DNA of 64,000 nucleotides, taken from positions 4,670,478-4,734,477 of the forward strand of contig OZ345353.1 in assembly GCA_977006965.1 (NCBI GenBank). The letters run 5' to 3'. Under the pieces are notes generated by a model. It saw only the letters and a list, made by a program, of their open reading frames with translations, did not search any database and had not been told where the DNA came from. Source of the DNA: Phymatolithon calcareum (taxonomy: Eukaryota > Rhodophyta > Florideophyceae > Hapalidiales). The stretch's first letter is position 1; every line of letters starts with the position of its first letter. The translations under genes were made by a program, and so were the position numbers. This document shows positions 1 to 9,899 of the stretch, one piece after another.

Positions 1-410
1 TTGAAAGCCACGATAAAACTTCGTATAATCTTGCGGACAAGAGACTCGATTTGCATACAAAAGGCAACCACTTCTTCTCCATTGTGAAGATTCCCGCAAG
101 ACACCAACAGGCACACAGCAAACCTCAAGAACCACTTCTTGCCTCCTAAAAGCCGAGTAAGGACATGAGCGCAAAAAACTACAAAATGCACTCCGTATCG
201 AAGAAAGCCAATATGGATTCATCAGCCCCCCATGATCACGGTAGTTTGCAAAAAGTGCAATGGTCTCCGTATTCGGCTTCGTCGTTCCCTCTCCAAGAGG
301 TCACACGCAAGCGCAGCTTTTGCGTGCCGGAAGTTCGTGCTCGTCAACTTAAGTATCGAAATAAGTTGGCGCATTTGCTGTGCCGAAGCTCTCACTGACT
401 GACGGCCATC
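1..410 (+). repeat. Dispersed repeat family W, copy 1 (decayed coding repeat with a CxxC motif)
   Basis: One conceptual frame reads a basic CKKCNG motif followed by RLRRSLSKRSHASAAF and CRKFVLVNLSIE. The same peptide pattern (CKKCCG, then RPRRSPRKRPRASAALGCRKFELVN) is read from the minus strand near 5.1 kb. The upstream part (KATTS, then FPQDTNR) matches KATTSFLLEDFRKTPTSRQ near 5.35 kb. The frame is interrupted by stops in this copy. I do not recognise the protein family. The paired cysteines and basic run would suit a small zinc-binding or nucleic-acid-binding module, but that is inference. It is a copy of something repeated at least four times in this window, so a mobile or duplicated gene is likely. 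Confidence 0.45.
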
Positions 411-517
411 ATCCATGCAGTTTGTTTGTTCCTGTGCATCATGGGCTTGTAGACTTCATTCAGGTTCAATTGGTACACAAGGATGGGATGAAATAGCACG
501 CAAAAATGCTCCATAGT

Positions 518-665
518 TTTTTTATTTTTTTATTGCAATTTTTTTAAAGCCCCGCAGTCATACGACTATACGGGCAGGGCTTCCTCAGGTGCTGCCCTCG
601 CTAGGGCGGCTCTACTCTTATGTCTGGCATTCTATCTGGGACCTTAGCATGTGTTCGGTTGTGTG
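518..665 (-). mobile_element. nLTR-B 3' end fragment with target-site duplication
   Basis: Reverse-complement of the last ~150 bp of the nLTR-B copy at 14.16-14.88 kb: the same 3' UTR, then an A-rich tail (T-rich on the plus strand at 518-550). It is flanked by an 8-bp direct repeat TCCATAGT at 510-517 and 666-673. This is the signature of target-primed reverse transcription with severe 5' truncation. No coding sequence remains. Confidence 0.75.
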
Positions 666-719
666 TTCCATAGTGTAGACACGCAATGATGCAGTGGCAC
701 AACAAGCTGCAGGAATAGG

Positions 720-958
720 CAAACTAAGAAATGCCCGTATGTTGTGAAGGAAACTGTGGAACATATGATCCTACATTGTTCGGGTCGGGCTGTTAGTCGA
801 CGGAAATTCATCGGCAGAGTTCGGAGCAAAACGGTAGAAGATCTGTGCAGAGAGAAACCCGTAGCGATAATCCAATATTTGAACGAAGAGAACTTGCTCG
901 AGAGCAAGTTTAGGCGTTAACTTAAAAATTGACGTCATCTGCAATAAAGAAAGAAAGA
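720..958 (+). mobile_element. nLTR-A 3' end fragment (C-terminus of the RNase H ORF)
   Basis: Translation on the plus strand gives KETVEHMILHCSGRAVS, then RSKTVEDLCREKPVAIIQYL and a final LLESKFRR followed by a stop. This is nearly identical to the end of the element at 24.7-26.8 kb. The 3' end carries the tail AATAAAGAAAGAAAG. The fragment abuts the nLTR-B fragment just upstream. It is 5'-truncated and non-coding as it stands. A convincing TSD was not found. Confidence 0.75.
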
Positions 959-959
959 A

Positions 960-3179
960 TAAATTCCAGCATAGGCTCTGCGAGCAGGAAGCACGCAATA
1001 TGCTTCTACCAAAGCCCATAGCGGCAAGGCAATCGGAAGCCTATTTAAGCAGTTCTCCCTTTGCAGTTTTAGTATAGAGCATCTCATCATCTCATCGGAG
1101 AGAGATAACCCTTTGTCAAGATAAACCATCTTCATCTTTTCACCACCAGTGATGACAATAGGCACATAGTCTATAGACAGGTGTGGTCGTGAATCTTGAG
1201 GCCTTGACACTTTGAGGAACTCTGCGAGCTCAAACGCTACTCATGCATAAATACTTCCTACTTGTTACGTTGTAAAGCCTTGGATTGGTCTGCAAGACTC
1301 TGAACGCCCGTATGGCATTATGCACTGCACTTGCCACCATTGATTCTCAACATGGGGCATGAGATCGCAGATGTTGTGTCCGTGTTGTTCCTACAAATAT
1401 GTCAAACACTTGGAAAGAGATTGCAGTAGAGTAGCGGTCTACGAACCGAATCATTCGCGCACAGAACGGAGGAGATTAATTACGTTAACTTTTTCTTCTT
1501 CTTCAATTGCTTCTGTGCGTAGCTACGACGAGCAAACGGTATACTCCGGCATACTATCTTGACTATCTTGGCGCAGGTGTCCTAGGCATTCCGAGACGCT
1601 TATATGCCTGCCCTCTTTGAGCGCCCTGGTATAGGGCTGAGCGCCTCAATGTGGGTCTGCCGCAACGTCTACGCGACCTTCGCCCTGAAACCACGGAAGA
1701 ATTGGAAATTGCAAGCTTAATGCGGAGGTAGCGAAGATGATATTGCTAACGATGTTGCAAGCATTGCCAGTTCGAGGTTCCTGATGAGAAGAATTTGACC
1801 TGATGCGGCGAAAAAAAAATGGATCGCTGAAGGCGCGCTATGCCAAATCGGATGACAAGCTGAATCGCCGGCACGTGAGGACAAGTTCCCTAGCGCTATT
1901 AAAGAAAGGATCTGTGCTTGCCACCCAGTTTCTGTGAATGCACTACGGACAAAACTGCAGAATTTGTTTTGCAACTGCACCTGGCGACACACACAGACGA
2001 TTTTATCATGGCTGATGATGTTTACGAACTTCTGCTTTGCACCAACACTGCAATGGCGTTGGTGAGGGACGTTCGGGGATTCCACGTTGACATGTTCATG
2101 TAATTACAACTGCTTTTATTCTTTTAACTCTCAGGTTTTTGTAAACCTTACGTTTTCACTGTTGCCGGAGGCTGATTTGAAGTTTTTACCGTAGAATCCA
2201 GAGGCTGAAAGTGACCATGCGATCAAACAAGACCAGGATTTCCGTGACCACTGCAACTTTTGACGTCCTCTTGTTATTCGAAAAATGTTCGCGAACTTGG
2301 AGCACCCGACGACTCGTCGCGGACGGGAGCAAAATGAAGAGGTCAGCGGGGGGAACAACAGGGTCTTTCGTTTCTCTATGTCTCACTCTGCACTGATTTA
2401 ATGGCCTTAGCAGATTAGCTGAAAGAGTGAATATCAGCCCTAAAATTCAAAAAACGACTAAAGAAAACGATTCGGATAAGCACGTTTGCTGGCGGCTGTA
2501 TCTTGTTCGGAAGAAAGCAAAAAATCTACAAATGTGCCAGATTTGCTCCAAATTTGCTTGCAACCCGGAATTGCATGAATGTGCCCATTCTTAATGTCAT
2601 GAAGAGTGCAAGCTCGCCGAAGAGGATGGAAATGAAAAATAGAATAATGTATTTGAAAGACTATTAGAGCTCATTGGTTGCTCATGGATTCCGACATGTC
2701 GTAGTTTGCCGTAATGCTCAGAATCTGAGTAGAAAAATGGTTTGCAAGTAGAGCTACCTCTTCAGAAGACAACTACACTGAAAGATAGTCGTATGGTAGA
2801 GTAGAGCATACCGCTTAGCAAGCTCCAGATTCTGCGCACTCTCGCGATAAAGAAAGAAACACAAACAGTTAACTCGTTAAACACTGCATATCCGTCAAAT
2901 TATGTCTGCAGCTGATGCAAGAGTGCAGCAATCATGAGTGCCAGTAGCAAGTCACGTATGGACTTGATGGCTTAGCTCCTTTCTTGAGGGCATCAGGAGT
3001 ATTCTTTAGTAAAAGTATGAGGAGATTCTATTTCCGCACGAGCATGCACCTCCTTTACAATATGTGGCAGGGGAGCGCATACATACATACATGTGTCCCT
3101 TCATGTGGCTTTGGTGACTATCGCCTCAAGAACAAGTCGCGTGTAGGACAGCAAGGCCCAGGTTCAAAAAAATAAAACA
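960..3179. other. No recognisable gene; short ORFs only
   Basis: Open frames here are all under 125 codons and mostly overlap on opposite strands. A plus-strand frame near 1.56-1.73 kb reads RAERLNVGLPQRLRDLRPE and looks protein-like but is closed by stops on both sides. At about 2843-2870 there is an A-rich stretch (GCGATAAAGAAAGAAACAC) resembling the 3' tails of nLTR-A and the S3/S4 elements, so another truncated retroposon end probably sits here. Confidence 0.3.
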
Positions 3180-3970
3180 AACTGTACCCATGATAAATGT
3201 CAGTGGCGCCATCGACCCAGCATATGCGACAAAAATGTCGAGGTGCAAACCTATAAATACAAACTTTCGGCACGCTAACGCTGCGCTTGCGCGTGGCCTC
3301 TTGCGAGCAAAGCATTAGAATTATTTATTTATTTTTATTCTTTTCTCGAAAAGTGTCGAGAATAAATAATTTATTGTTGAACGCAGAAGCAATAAATTAT
3401 TGTATTCAAGTTCAGTGAGGTATAAATAACTGGTTATTCTCCGAATTATTGGATCCTTCTTGCTACTTTCTGTCGCGATAGAATAACCGGATCGAAAAAA
3501 TGAGGAGTCCGATACAATAATTGTCGCAACCACGACGATCTCAATAAATACAATAAATATGCGAGACTCAGGAAAAAATTATTGGAACAATAATTTAAAT
3601 AATTACAATAGCAATTATTTTTTCCAATGCTTTGCTTGCGAGGAGATCGATGAGGTCGAGTGCAGACGCCATTATATGTTTTGCGAATTATGATGTCGTT
3701 GCCTTGGTTGTGGCATTCGTCGATACTGTTTGCGATCAGGTTCATGGCTTCTTTTACAGGCAAATCAAGTCCCTCTGCTACAAGATCATACGATTTATGC
3801 TTCATAAATATCAACATGCGAGTGATGATGAATCGATTATCGAACGGTATCAGGGAAGTATTAGTAATTGGCCATATTATTTTTGTTCTGAATTCGCGAC
3901 GCAAGTGCTGATGGATTCTTGGGGAGGGCCATGCTGCACGTAGCGTGATTCTGATTGCCAGAGAGTGCAT
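3180..3970 (-). repeat. Repeat family W, copy 2, split by a MITE
   Basis: Read on the minus strand from 3970. The peptide HKSYDLVAEGLDLPVKEAMN is followed by NLIANSIDECHNQ and VCTRPHRSPRK, then the copy is broken by the MITE at 3308-3634, and resumes with a CRKF-like segment. The same order of motifs occurs in the other W copies (for example RHKSYYLVAEGLDFPQKE at 4.74 kb and NHFESQTAFNKTT, then CKKCCG at 5.2 kb). Function is unknown. The frame is disrupted. Confidence 0.5.
3308..3634. mobile_element. hAT-like MITE (13-bp terminal inverted repeats, 8-bp TSD)
   Basis: The left end reads CAAAGCATTAGAA and the reverse complement of the right end reads CAAAGCATTGGAA (12 of 13 identical). Both sides are flanked by CTTGCGAG (3300-3307 and 3635-3642). 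The related W copy near 5.15 kb carries the unoccupied site CCTCTTGCGAGGAG, which fixes the boundaries. An 8-bp TSD with CA-starting inverted repeats is typical of hAT-superfamily non-autonomous elements. The 327-bp interior is very AT-rich and has no ORF of transposase size. Confidence 0.8.
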
Positions 3971-4192
3971 GGAAGCTGGAGCTCAGGACCATGAGTCGGC
4001 ATGCAGCCAGAAAAAACACGTCAGTGAAAAAGCTTAAGAATGAGATCAATGAACGAGAGCTACCTTTCCATCTGATTCGGTCGGCTTGTACGATGCGGCA
4101 GATGAGCAAAAGAGCTTTTCATAAGCAAGTCAGGCTCCCAGCTTGCGAGTCGATCTCGCTCAAGCTAATGAAAAGCCTCGTCACGTCCGCAT

Positions 4193-4603
4193 TCAAGGAA
4201 TATACAACAAATCGTCCTTAATCAAGGTAATGTCAAAACTAATTCCACGGAACGCCATACTGGAACCGTAGGAACACTCTGCGTACACCTTCGCAAACCC
4301 AGCACGAAGGTGGCAACATTCGTAGGATCTCCCGCAGTCACGCAAAGAATGTAATTGTGCATCTCTGTTTTGTCCTCTCACTTCCGGCCAAAGCGCGATA
4401 TTGCTCTGCGCAATAACCCATACATGTTCAAGCACGAAATTAGGCACCAGATTTTGTGCCCAGTATGCTGTCTCATCGCCAGAGGAATCGGAGGAAAACC
4501 ACAGCAGAGTGAATTCATTAAATGTGGAGCCAAATGCGTTTAATGACGTCGGACAGTTGCGCAAAAAATTCTCAACACCGTCACATACTTTTGGCCTGCC
4601 CAA
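4193..4603 (-). CDS. Unrecognised ORF, 136 aa
   Basis: An uninterrupted minus-strand frame reads ..GSTFNEFTLLWFSSDSS.. and ..NLVPNFVLEHVWVIAQSN... It has no motif I recognise, no clear signal peptide and no paralogue in the window. It lies between two W repeat copies and ends near a W-like segment. It may be part of a larger decayed gene or a chance frame. Confidence 0.2.
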   Translation of the reverse strand: MGRPKVCDGVENFLRNCPTSLNAFGSTFNEFTLLWFSSDSSGDETAYWAQNLVPNFVLEHVWVIAQSNIALWPEVRGQNRDAQLHSLRDCGRSYECCHLRAGFAKVYAECSYGSSMAFRGISFDITLIKDDLLYIP

Positions 4604-4668
4604 TCAGGACATATCTGGGCGCTAATGATTGAAGTAAACAGGTTAACATTTGCACGTATATTGCGAAT

Positions 4669-5020
4669 TTGGGTTGGCATGATTTCACGGCACCTTGCAA
4701 TGACTCTCACCTCCAACTTTTTCGCTCGATAGTTATGAGGCATAAGTCTTACTATCTTGTGGCGGAGGGACTTGATTTTCCTCAAAAAGAGACCGTTTCT
4801 TCAAAATTGAAGAGAAACGCCACAACCCTGAACATCGAATGCCAGCAAGCTGAGCAATGGACCACATCACGAAACTGATCGAAAGCAACTTCGGAATGCA
4901 AACCGTATCGAATACAACCACCAAACAGGTGGTGACACCCGCGACCACCGTAAATTGCAAAAAATGCAATCCTGTACATGATGCTGACACGACTCATGAT
5001 CCAAGACGAAAAACATGTAT
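4669..5020 (+). repeat. Repeat family W, copy 3
   Basis: Plus-strand peptide RHKSYYLVAEGLDFPQKE, then (after a stop) ITKLIESNFGMQTVSNTTTK and VNCKKCNPVHDADTTHD. The order and spacing of the HKSY, SNF/NHF and CKKC motifs match W copies 2 and 4. Stops interrupt the frame. It is head-to-head with W copy 4 on the other strand. Confidence 0.4.
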
Positions 5021-5951
5021 GGGACTATAAACGTTAGTGACAACTTTGACAAAGTAGAGATGAAAAGAATGTGACCCAAACGTACTTCCAAAGTTCTGTT
5101 CACTAACTCAAACTTCCGACACCCAAGGGCTGCGCTTGCGCGCGGCCTCTTGCGAGGAGAACGACGAGGTCGAGTGAGGACTCCACAACATTTTTTACAC
5201 ATTACATTGATCAAGGGTGGCGTCGACTCGGTGGTAGTTTTGTTGAATGCAGTTTGTGATTCGAAGTGGTTGGCAATCAGGTCCATATTGAGCTCTGCGG
5301 TTCTGCTCCTAGAAGATAGGAAGTGGTTGTTAAGGTCAGTTGTCTACTTGTTGGTGTCTTGCGGAAATCTTCCAGCAGAAACGAAGTGGTGGCCTTTTTG
5401 TAGACAAATCGAGTCGGCGGACCGCGATTAGTGCTTCATAGCTTTCAAGACTAGCCAGTGACCAGTGACGGTGGTGAGAGCCTTTCCAAGTGCCGTGCAA
5501 TTCCTTCAGGTCCAATTCGCAATACAGAGGCGCAAGTGCGTTGAAACTTGTGGAGCCATTGAGAGATGCTATGTAAGCCATTTGGCTTTAAATCTAGGTG
5601 GCTTAGCTTGGCGACGACTTCCTCTGCTAATTTTTGCGAATATGGCGTTGGCGAGACCACAAGATACTGGACACGAAATATAGAATACGACCCCGTTCGT
5701 GCTGGTGCAGAGGTCACAGCCAAGAGATGCGTTGTGCTATCACTTGAAATGATTGCATAGAGTACGGAAATATCAAGCAGTGGTAAGAACAAGCCTGTGT
5801 TTACTCTCGCATTGTAAGCTTTGTCTTGAACACCTCGATTGCCTCCCCCTACTTCGCACGCACCAAGCCAAGCATTTCCCGATCGATCCCGTCCAGTCGC
5901 CTCACCCTCATCGCGTATCTTGAGAGTGAAAAACGCAGGCTTACTACACAA
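4867..5951 (-). repeat. Repeat family W, copy 4, with adjoining unrecognised frames
   Basis: The most complete W copy. Reading 5' to 3' on the minus strand: a 166-codon frame (5951-5451) containing ..TGLFLPLLDISVLYAI.. and ..YSQKLAEEVVAKLSHLDLK..; a shifted frame (5581-5336) with LYCELDLKELHGTWK; then KKATTSFLLEDFRKTPTSRQ; then NHFESQTAFNKTT, INVMCKKCCG and CRKFELVNRTLE ending near 4.87 kb. Frame changes and stops show decay. The intact segment over 5145-5170 provides the empty site for the MITE at 3308-3634. No known family is recognised. Confidence 0.4.
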
Positions 5952-6660
5952 CTAATCCCAAAACAGTGGTTTCCTCTCCACATCCAAATCATCCACATAA
6001 AAAGGGTGCTATCCCTACCATGACCCTCCATCATCGCCGAGCGCAAGCTTCCGTTCGGCGCGACAAACATCTCAAAAAGCCGCCGCACACGGGCATAAAG
6101 TACGAGAAACTCCACAAACTCTCGACGCCAAATGAACAATCCAGAGCTCTTCGCCATCGTGAACCCTATATGACGAAACGTTGGGTTGCGCAATATGAGC
6201 GACTCATTCCTCCCAGTCGCAATATCCTCCTCGGACATTTCGTACGCTCCGCGCGCGCCGACGCGGGCGCGGAATCGACAAACATTCTTCCAACTCTGTT
6301 CATCCTTGCATTTCCTTTCGATGAAGGAGAGGCGATGTTTGCGCACGGAGTGGTCGCCAAGAAGCTAGCGGACGAGCGTAGGTCGCGCGGTGGGATAGTC
6401 AGCCCCGGAGAGAGTAACGAAATAGCCGAACCACACGCCGGACGCTAACAGATGCGCAGCACCGGAGAGATAGTTGTATTCGAGTGCGATGCCGCGATAG
6501 GTCACAAACTCGCGCGGCACAACGTATATGCACGATCGTCAACAGCGAGCGTTTGTGAAGTCCGAACGAGCTTCTGGAAGCGTGCGTGAGACACTGTCGT
6601 GCCCTAGGGAGAGGTCGAAATGCACCGCGAAGACGTTGCGCGTGTTGCGGTCGCATAAGG
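5849..6660 (-). pseudogene. GT14-family glycosyltransferase (core-2/I-branching type) pseudogene
   Basis: GT14 enzymes transfer GlcNAc or xylose from the UDP-sugar in the Golgi. On the minus strand one frame reads FAVHFDLSLGHDSV, then IYVVPREFVTYRGIALEYNY, HLLASGVWFGYFVTLSGADY, a stop, LLGDHSVRKHRLSFIERKC, IGFTMAKSSGLFIWRREFVE and FLVLYARVRRLFEMFVAPN. The motifs YVVP..VxYRG, W-YF-xxLSGxDYP and the later REFVE-YxxY are the conserved GT14 core in the correct order. The frame is preserved but holds TGA at 6539-6541 and TAG at 6365-6367. It lies in a GC-rich island unlike the flanking AT-rich repeats. A second fragment of the same region is at 39.98-40.33 kb. Confidence 0.75.
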
Positions 6661-6783
6661 CGCGCAGAAGGCGGGGTATTGCTGACGCATCGTGTGAGTA
6701 GAAAATTCAGCTAGGGATGGCCATGTAGTGAGTTTTTCTCACTTTTGTTGGCCATGAAGTGCATTTCCTCATTTATATTTCAT

Positions 6784-7335
6784 TCAGCTCACCGCAGTTT
6801 CCAGTTCTGCACCGACACCGACAATGGCCAGTAGAGTAGGCCTTGAAGCAGACTGTGAATTGCATAGCCAAATCGCGCATTGGGCACCGACTACACGTCT
6901 GCACCATTCTTCCTCAATGGAACTGGCTTCAAAGGATGGGAGCGCAGTGCGCGAACAGCAATAATGAAGTAAGTGTGCATGCGACATCGTCGGCGTGAAA
7001 GGCTCTGGTGGAGAGATAAGAAAATGCGGGAAAAAAGAACAGGAATAATCCCCGTCAACTCGATTCCGAACTAATGTCTCAGATGAAGGGACAGCGTGTT
7101 TGTACCGTTGAGCTTTGCATGCATAAAAACGTTCGTTCATACGTGGGGGAACAAAGAGGACAGCCACTACGCTGTCCCGACGAACGCGGTAATGTGGAAC
7201 TCAGCACTCACACGCATTTCGGCGCGATGCTCGCACGGCAAAATTAATCTCATGCATCTCCCGTTCATGCTGCACGTCTTGAAGCAGTGAAACAGGTGTA
7301 GAGAGATGCGCAACGAGTGCTAGCAAAACGCAACG
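6784..7335 (-). pseudogene. Unrecognised decayed gene, paralogous to 39.83-39.94 kb
   Basis: The minus strand around 7330-7225 reads VLLALVAHLSTPVSLLQDV and QHEREM. The plus strand near 39.83 kb reads VLLALVEYLAAPVSLPQDL and SHEREM. Conservation at protein level argues that this was coding. Downstream on the minus strand is a 127-codon frame (7167-6784) with MNERFYACKAQRYKHA. I do not recognise the family. It neighbours the GT14 pseudogene, as does its paralogue. Confidence 0.35.
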
Positions 7336-8526
7336 TGCCGACTAAACTTCAAAGACGCGAACGGGAAACATTCGTATTGGGGCAAACGTCTTTCAAGGCT
7401 TGACCGATGATCGCGTGCCAGGTCGCCGATTCTATAGTGATAGATGCTTGTCCTGGAAGTGTAGGACAACAACTGCCATGTGCTTTTGAATCGCATAGTG
7501 TCCACCAGAGAAGCTGCAGCTTAACTGTTGGGAAATAGATGGCCATAAACACTTCGCAAAGCTAAAAATAGTATCGTGTATATTCAGTCATCTTTCCGCA
7601 GGAAAATATTCGCGGGGTGCCATTACAGTGATTACTTTCAAATCCGAGTTGACTTCAGACTTGTTTGCGCTATGCATTCCCAAAGCGCCAAGCTGAGAAA
7701 GAAAACTAGAATGCCTATGAAGGGCAATTTCGACGAGCCAGAAAAATGAGGAAAAAATCTAAACTCAGATCTTTGGTTATATGGCGAGGTGTATTGCCAG
7801 CGATGGGTTGGGATGCAATGACTCAGTGTAACGTCCTGATTAGGACCTTCCCTCATGTATGAACCAGCTTCGCAAGTGGGCTGGGACTCGGAAAAACGAA
7901 GACAACTTGCTGGAACCAGCAAATTAATTGTTTTTGGCCAGCCCGTAGACAACACGCTGGGAAACAATGTGTACATAGAGAGCGTGCTAAGCACAAAGAA
8001 GACTCTCGATGTGGACAGAAAATGAAGTCACGCGTGGGCGGCAGAGTGCAGTGCAATCATGGGATGAAACCCGTGGCAGGAAGTGGTGGACGGCGTACAG
8101 TACGGCAGGGATTGCGAAGATTGGATCTCAGCACACAGTGCATTGCAGACGGATTGCAAGGAACACCGTACTGTACAGATAATTGTACCAACGAGCTTGC
8201 AGACAAACGAGCCGCGTGCGACGGGCGAGCGTCCTGTAGGACGAGGATCATCCTCCCGCAACAGATCCAGAATCAATGATGATCATCATCATCATACTCA
8301 ACACAATTTTGAGTGCAACGCAAACTACGTGGAAGATTAAAATCTCACACGTCATCTCTTAACAAACTGTGCAATCGGATGTTTGTTGAAGTTTGTTCCA
8401 ACTTGTTAGAAGCATAATATCACTAAAATGTAGGTGCAATGGACTCTGTCTGTTCAAGCTCTGGATCGGACAGATTAGACCTGTCCCGTTCAAGCGAATG
8501 TGAAATTGTTCGATTCATTTGAGATC
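7336..8526. other. No recognisable gene
   Basis: Short overlapping ORFs on both strands, none above 120 codons and none with a motif I recognise. A palindromic CGTACTGTACAG stretch at about 8.17 kb and a GATGATCATCATCATCAT run at about 8.28 kb are the only notable local features. Confidence 0.3.
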
Positions 8527-8539
8527 TCGTTGTTTTATT

Positions 8540-8746
8540 TTTTTATTTTTTTTATTTTTTTTGAATTTTGAATTTATTAAACGCCCTCAGAAACACTCAT
8601 AAGACTGTAAGGGAGATGCGTTTCAGATGCTACTACCTTGGTAGCTCCGTTAAAGCCCGCAAAAGCTCGTTGCTATCGTCGTAGCCCTAGATGCAAAAAC
8701 CCTCCTCCAGAGAAGGTGGAGGGAAAAGCTTAGAGTCCACTTGTCG
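8540..8746 (-). mobile_element. S1 SINE-like element, copy 1, with 13-bp TSD
   Basis: A 207-bp insertion in minus orientation: the A-rich tail appears as T-rich sequence on its left (8540-8565). It is flanked by TCGTTGTTTTATT at 8527-8539 and 8747-8759. Its body recurs at 23.84-24.04, 28.11-28.29 and 54.17-54.24 kb. No clear RNA polymerase III box A/B pair was seen, so it may be a SINE or the conserved 3' end of a LINE. Confidence 0.8.
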
Positions 8747-8759
8747 TCGTTGTTTTATT

Positions 8760-9899
8760 GCGATCATCCCGTTTCGCGATCCACAAAACCGTTGTGCTCT
8801 ATAGATATTGCGCGCAATGTCGCTTTGTAGAGCGATTCATGAAAAGCGCACTAAGCTGGGAGATTGTAACCATCACACACTTTAGAACGCCAGATAACAA
8901 AGAACGCAGGACTGCACTGTACGGAAGGAGATGACCGCATGCACTTGGCCAAGATAATGTATCCGCCATCCTACGAAAAGCAAACTTAAAGAGTTCTACA
9001 CACCAAAGGCACTCGGCTCGGGGACAGGATTCCAGGAACTGGGATCTCTGCGCGCGCAACTGCGCCTAGAGTGCGCCTCGTCCCCAACAGGTCTTCCACA
9101 TACTTGGCACTTCTTTAGGTATCCATGTTGGCTACAGGGCGCCCGGCGCTAGGACTGCGGCGGAGTGCACGTGCAGCAAATAATAGGATGAGCAAAGAAC
9201 TTCCCACGTCGCTGATTCTCGATCTCCCACACACAGTGTATTGCAGTCAGACTTCAAGAAATATCCTCAAGATTTTTCGCCCCAAGGACCTCTCATCATA
9301 TAAAAGTGACGTGAGGAGCTCAGAAACAAACCACCCAGTTTGGAACTGCTACCGTTTTGTTGCGCGATCCTGTGTCACTCGTTCAGCAAATCAGGATGTC
9401 TTCCAGCGCAGTCAAAGTCGTTACGCAGAGCAGCCCAAATGATTCATGATCGACGACCGCAACTGAGAAATCGTAATCTCCAGCATATGTTCACATCAAC
9501 AAGTTTGGTTGAGCGTTCCCTTGTCGCTGATTGGATGTAGTACCAGTATTCATCTTGCTGAGGCGGCTGTTTAAAAAATTACCAAAAAAGCTAGACGTTG
9601 TCTGATGCACACCGTAGTGTTCAGTTGTGTCTCGTAGACACGAATCTTATATTGCTCAATTCGGATACCGTAGTGAGAGGCGATCATCCTGTTCCCCGAT
9701 ACTCTACCATATTGTATTGTTTTTTCATGCACGTGCACAGCTTCCATCAATCTTAATACCTCACCACCAACAACCGCAAACTCCTACATAAGAGCACATC
9801 CCCTGCTACAACACGCTCTCTTCAACAACCAGCTTGCCGACTTCTTCTTGCTCCATCTCCTCCGCATGAACTCCAGTCAACCGCCATAACTAGCACGAC
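8760..9899. other. No recognisable gene upstream of NB-ARC 1
   Basis: Several short ORFs, the longest 105 codons at 9125-9442 plus, without recognisable motifs or paralogues in the window. The last ~200 bp are CT/CA-rich and would suit a 5' flank of the NB-ARC gene that starts at 9900, but no defined promoter element can be named. Confidence 0.25.

Noticed and set aside
222-416. Small ORFs on both strands of the W repeats
   Set aside because: They are shadows of one decayed conceptual frame; none is individually conserved as an ORF.
5849-6660. Stop-codon reassignment as explanation for in-frame TAG/TGA
   Set aside because: Intact frames in the window end at all three stop codons and contain none internally, so pseudogene decay is simpler; kept only as an alternative to be tested.
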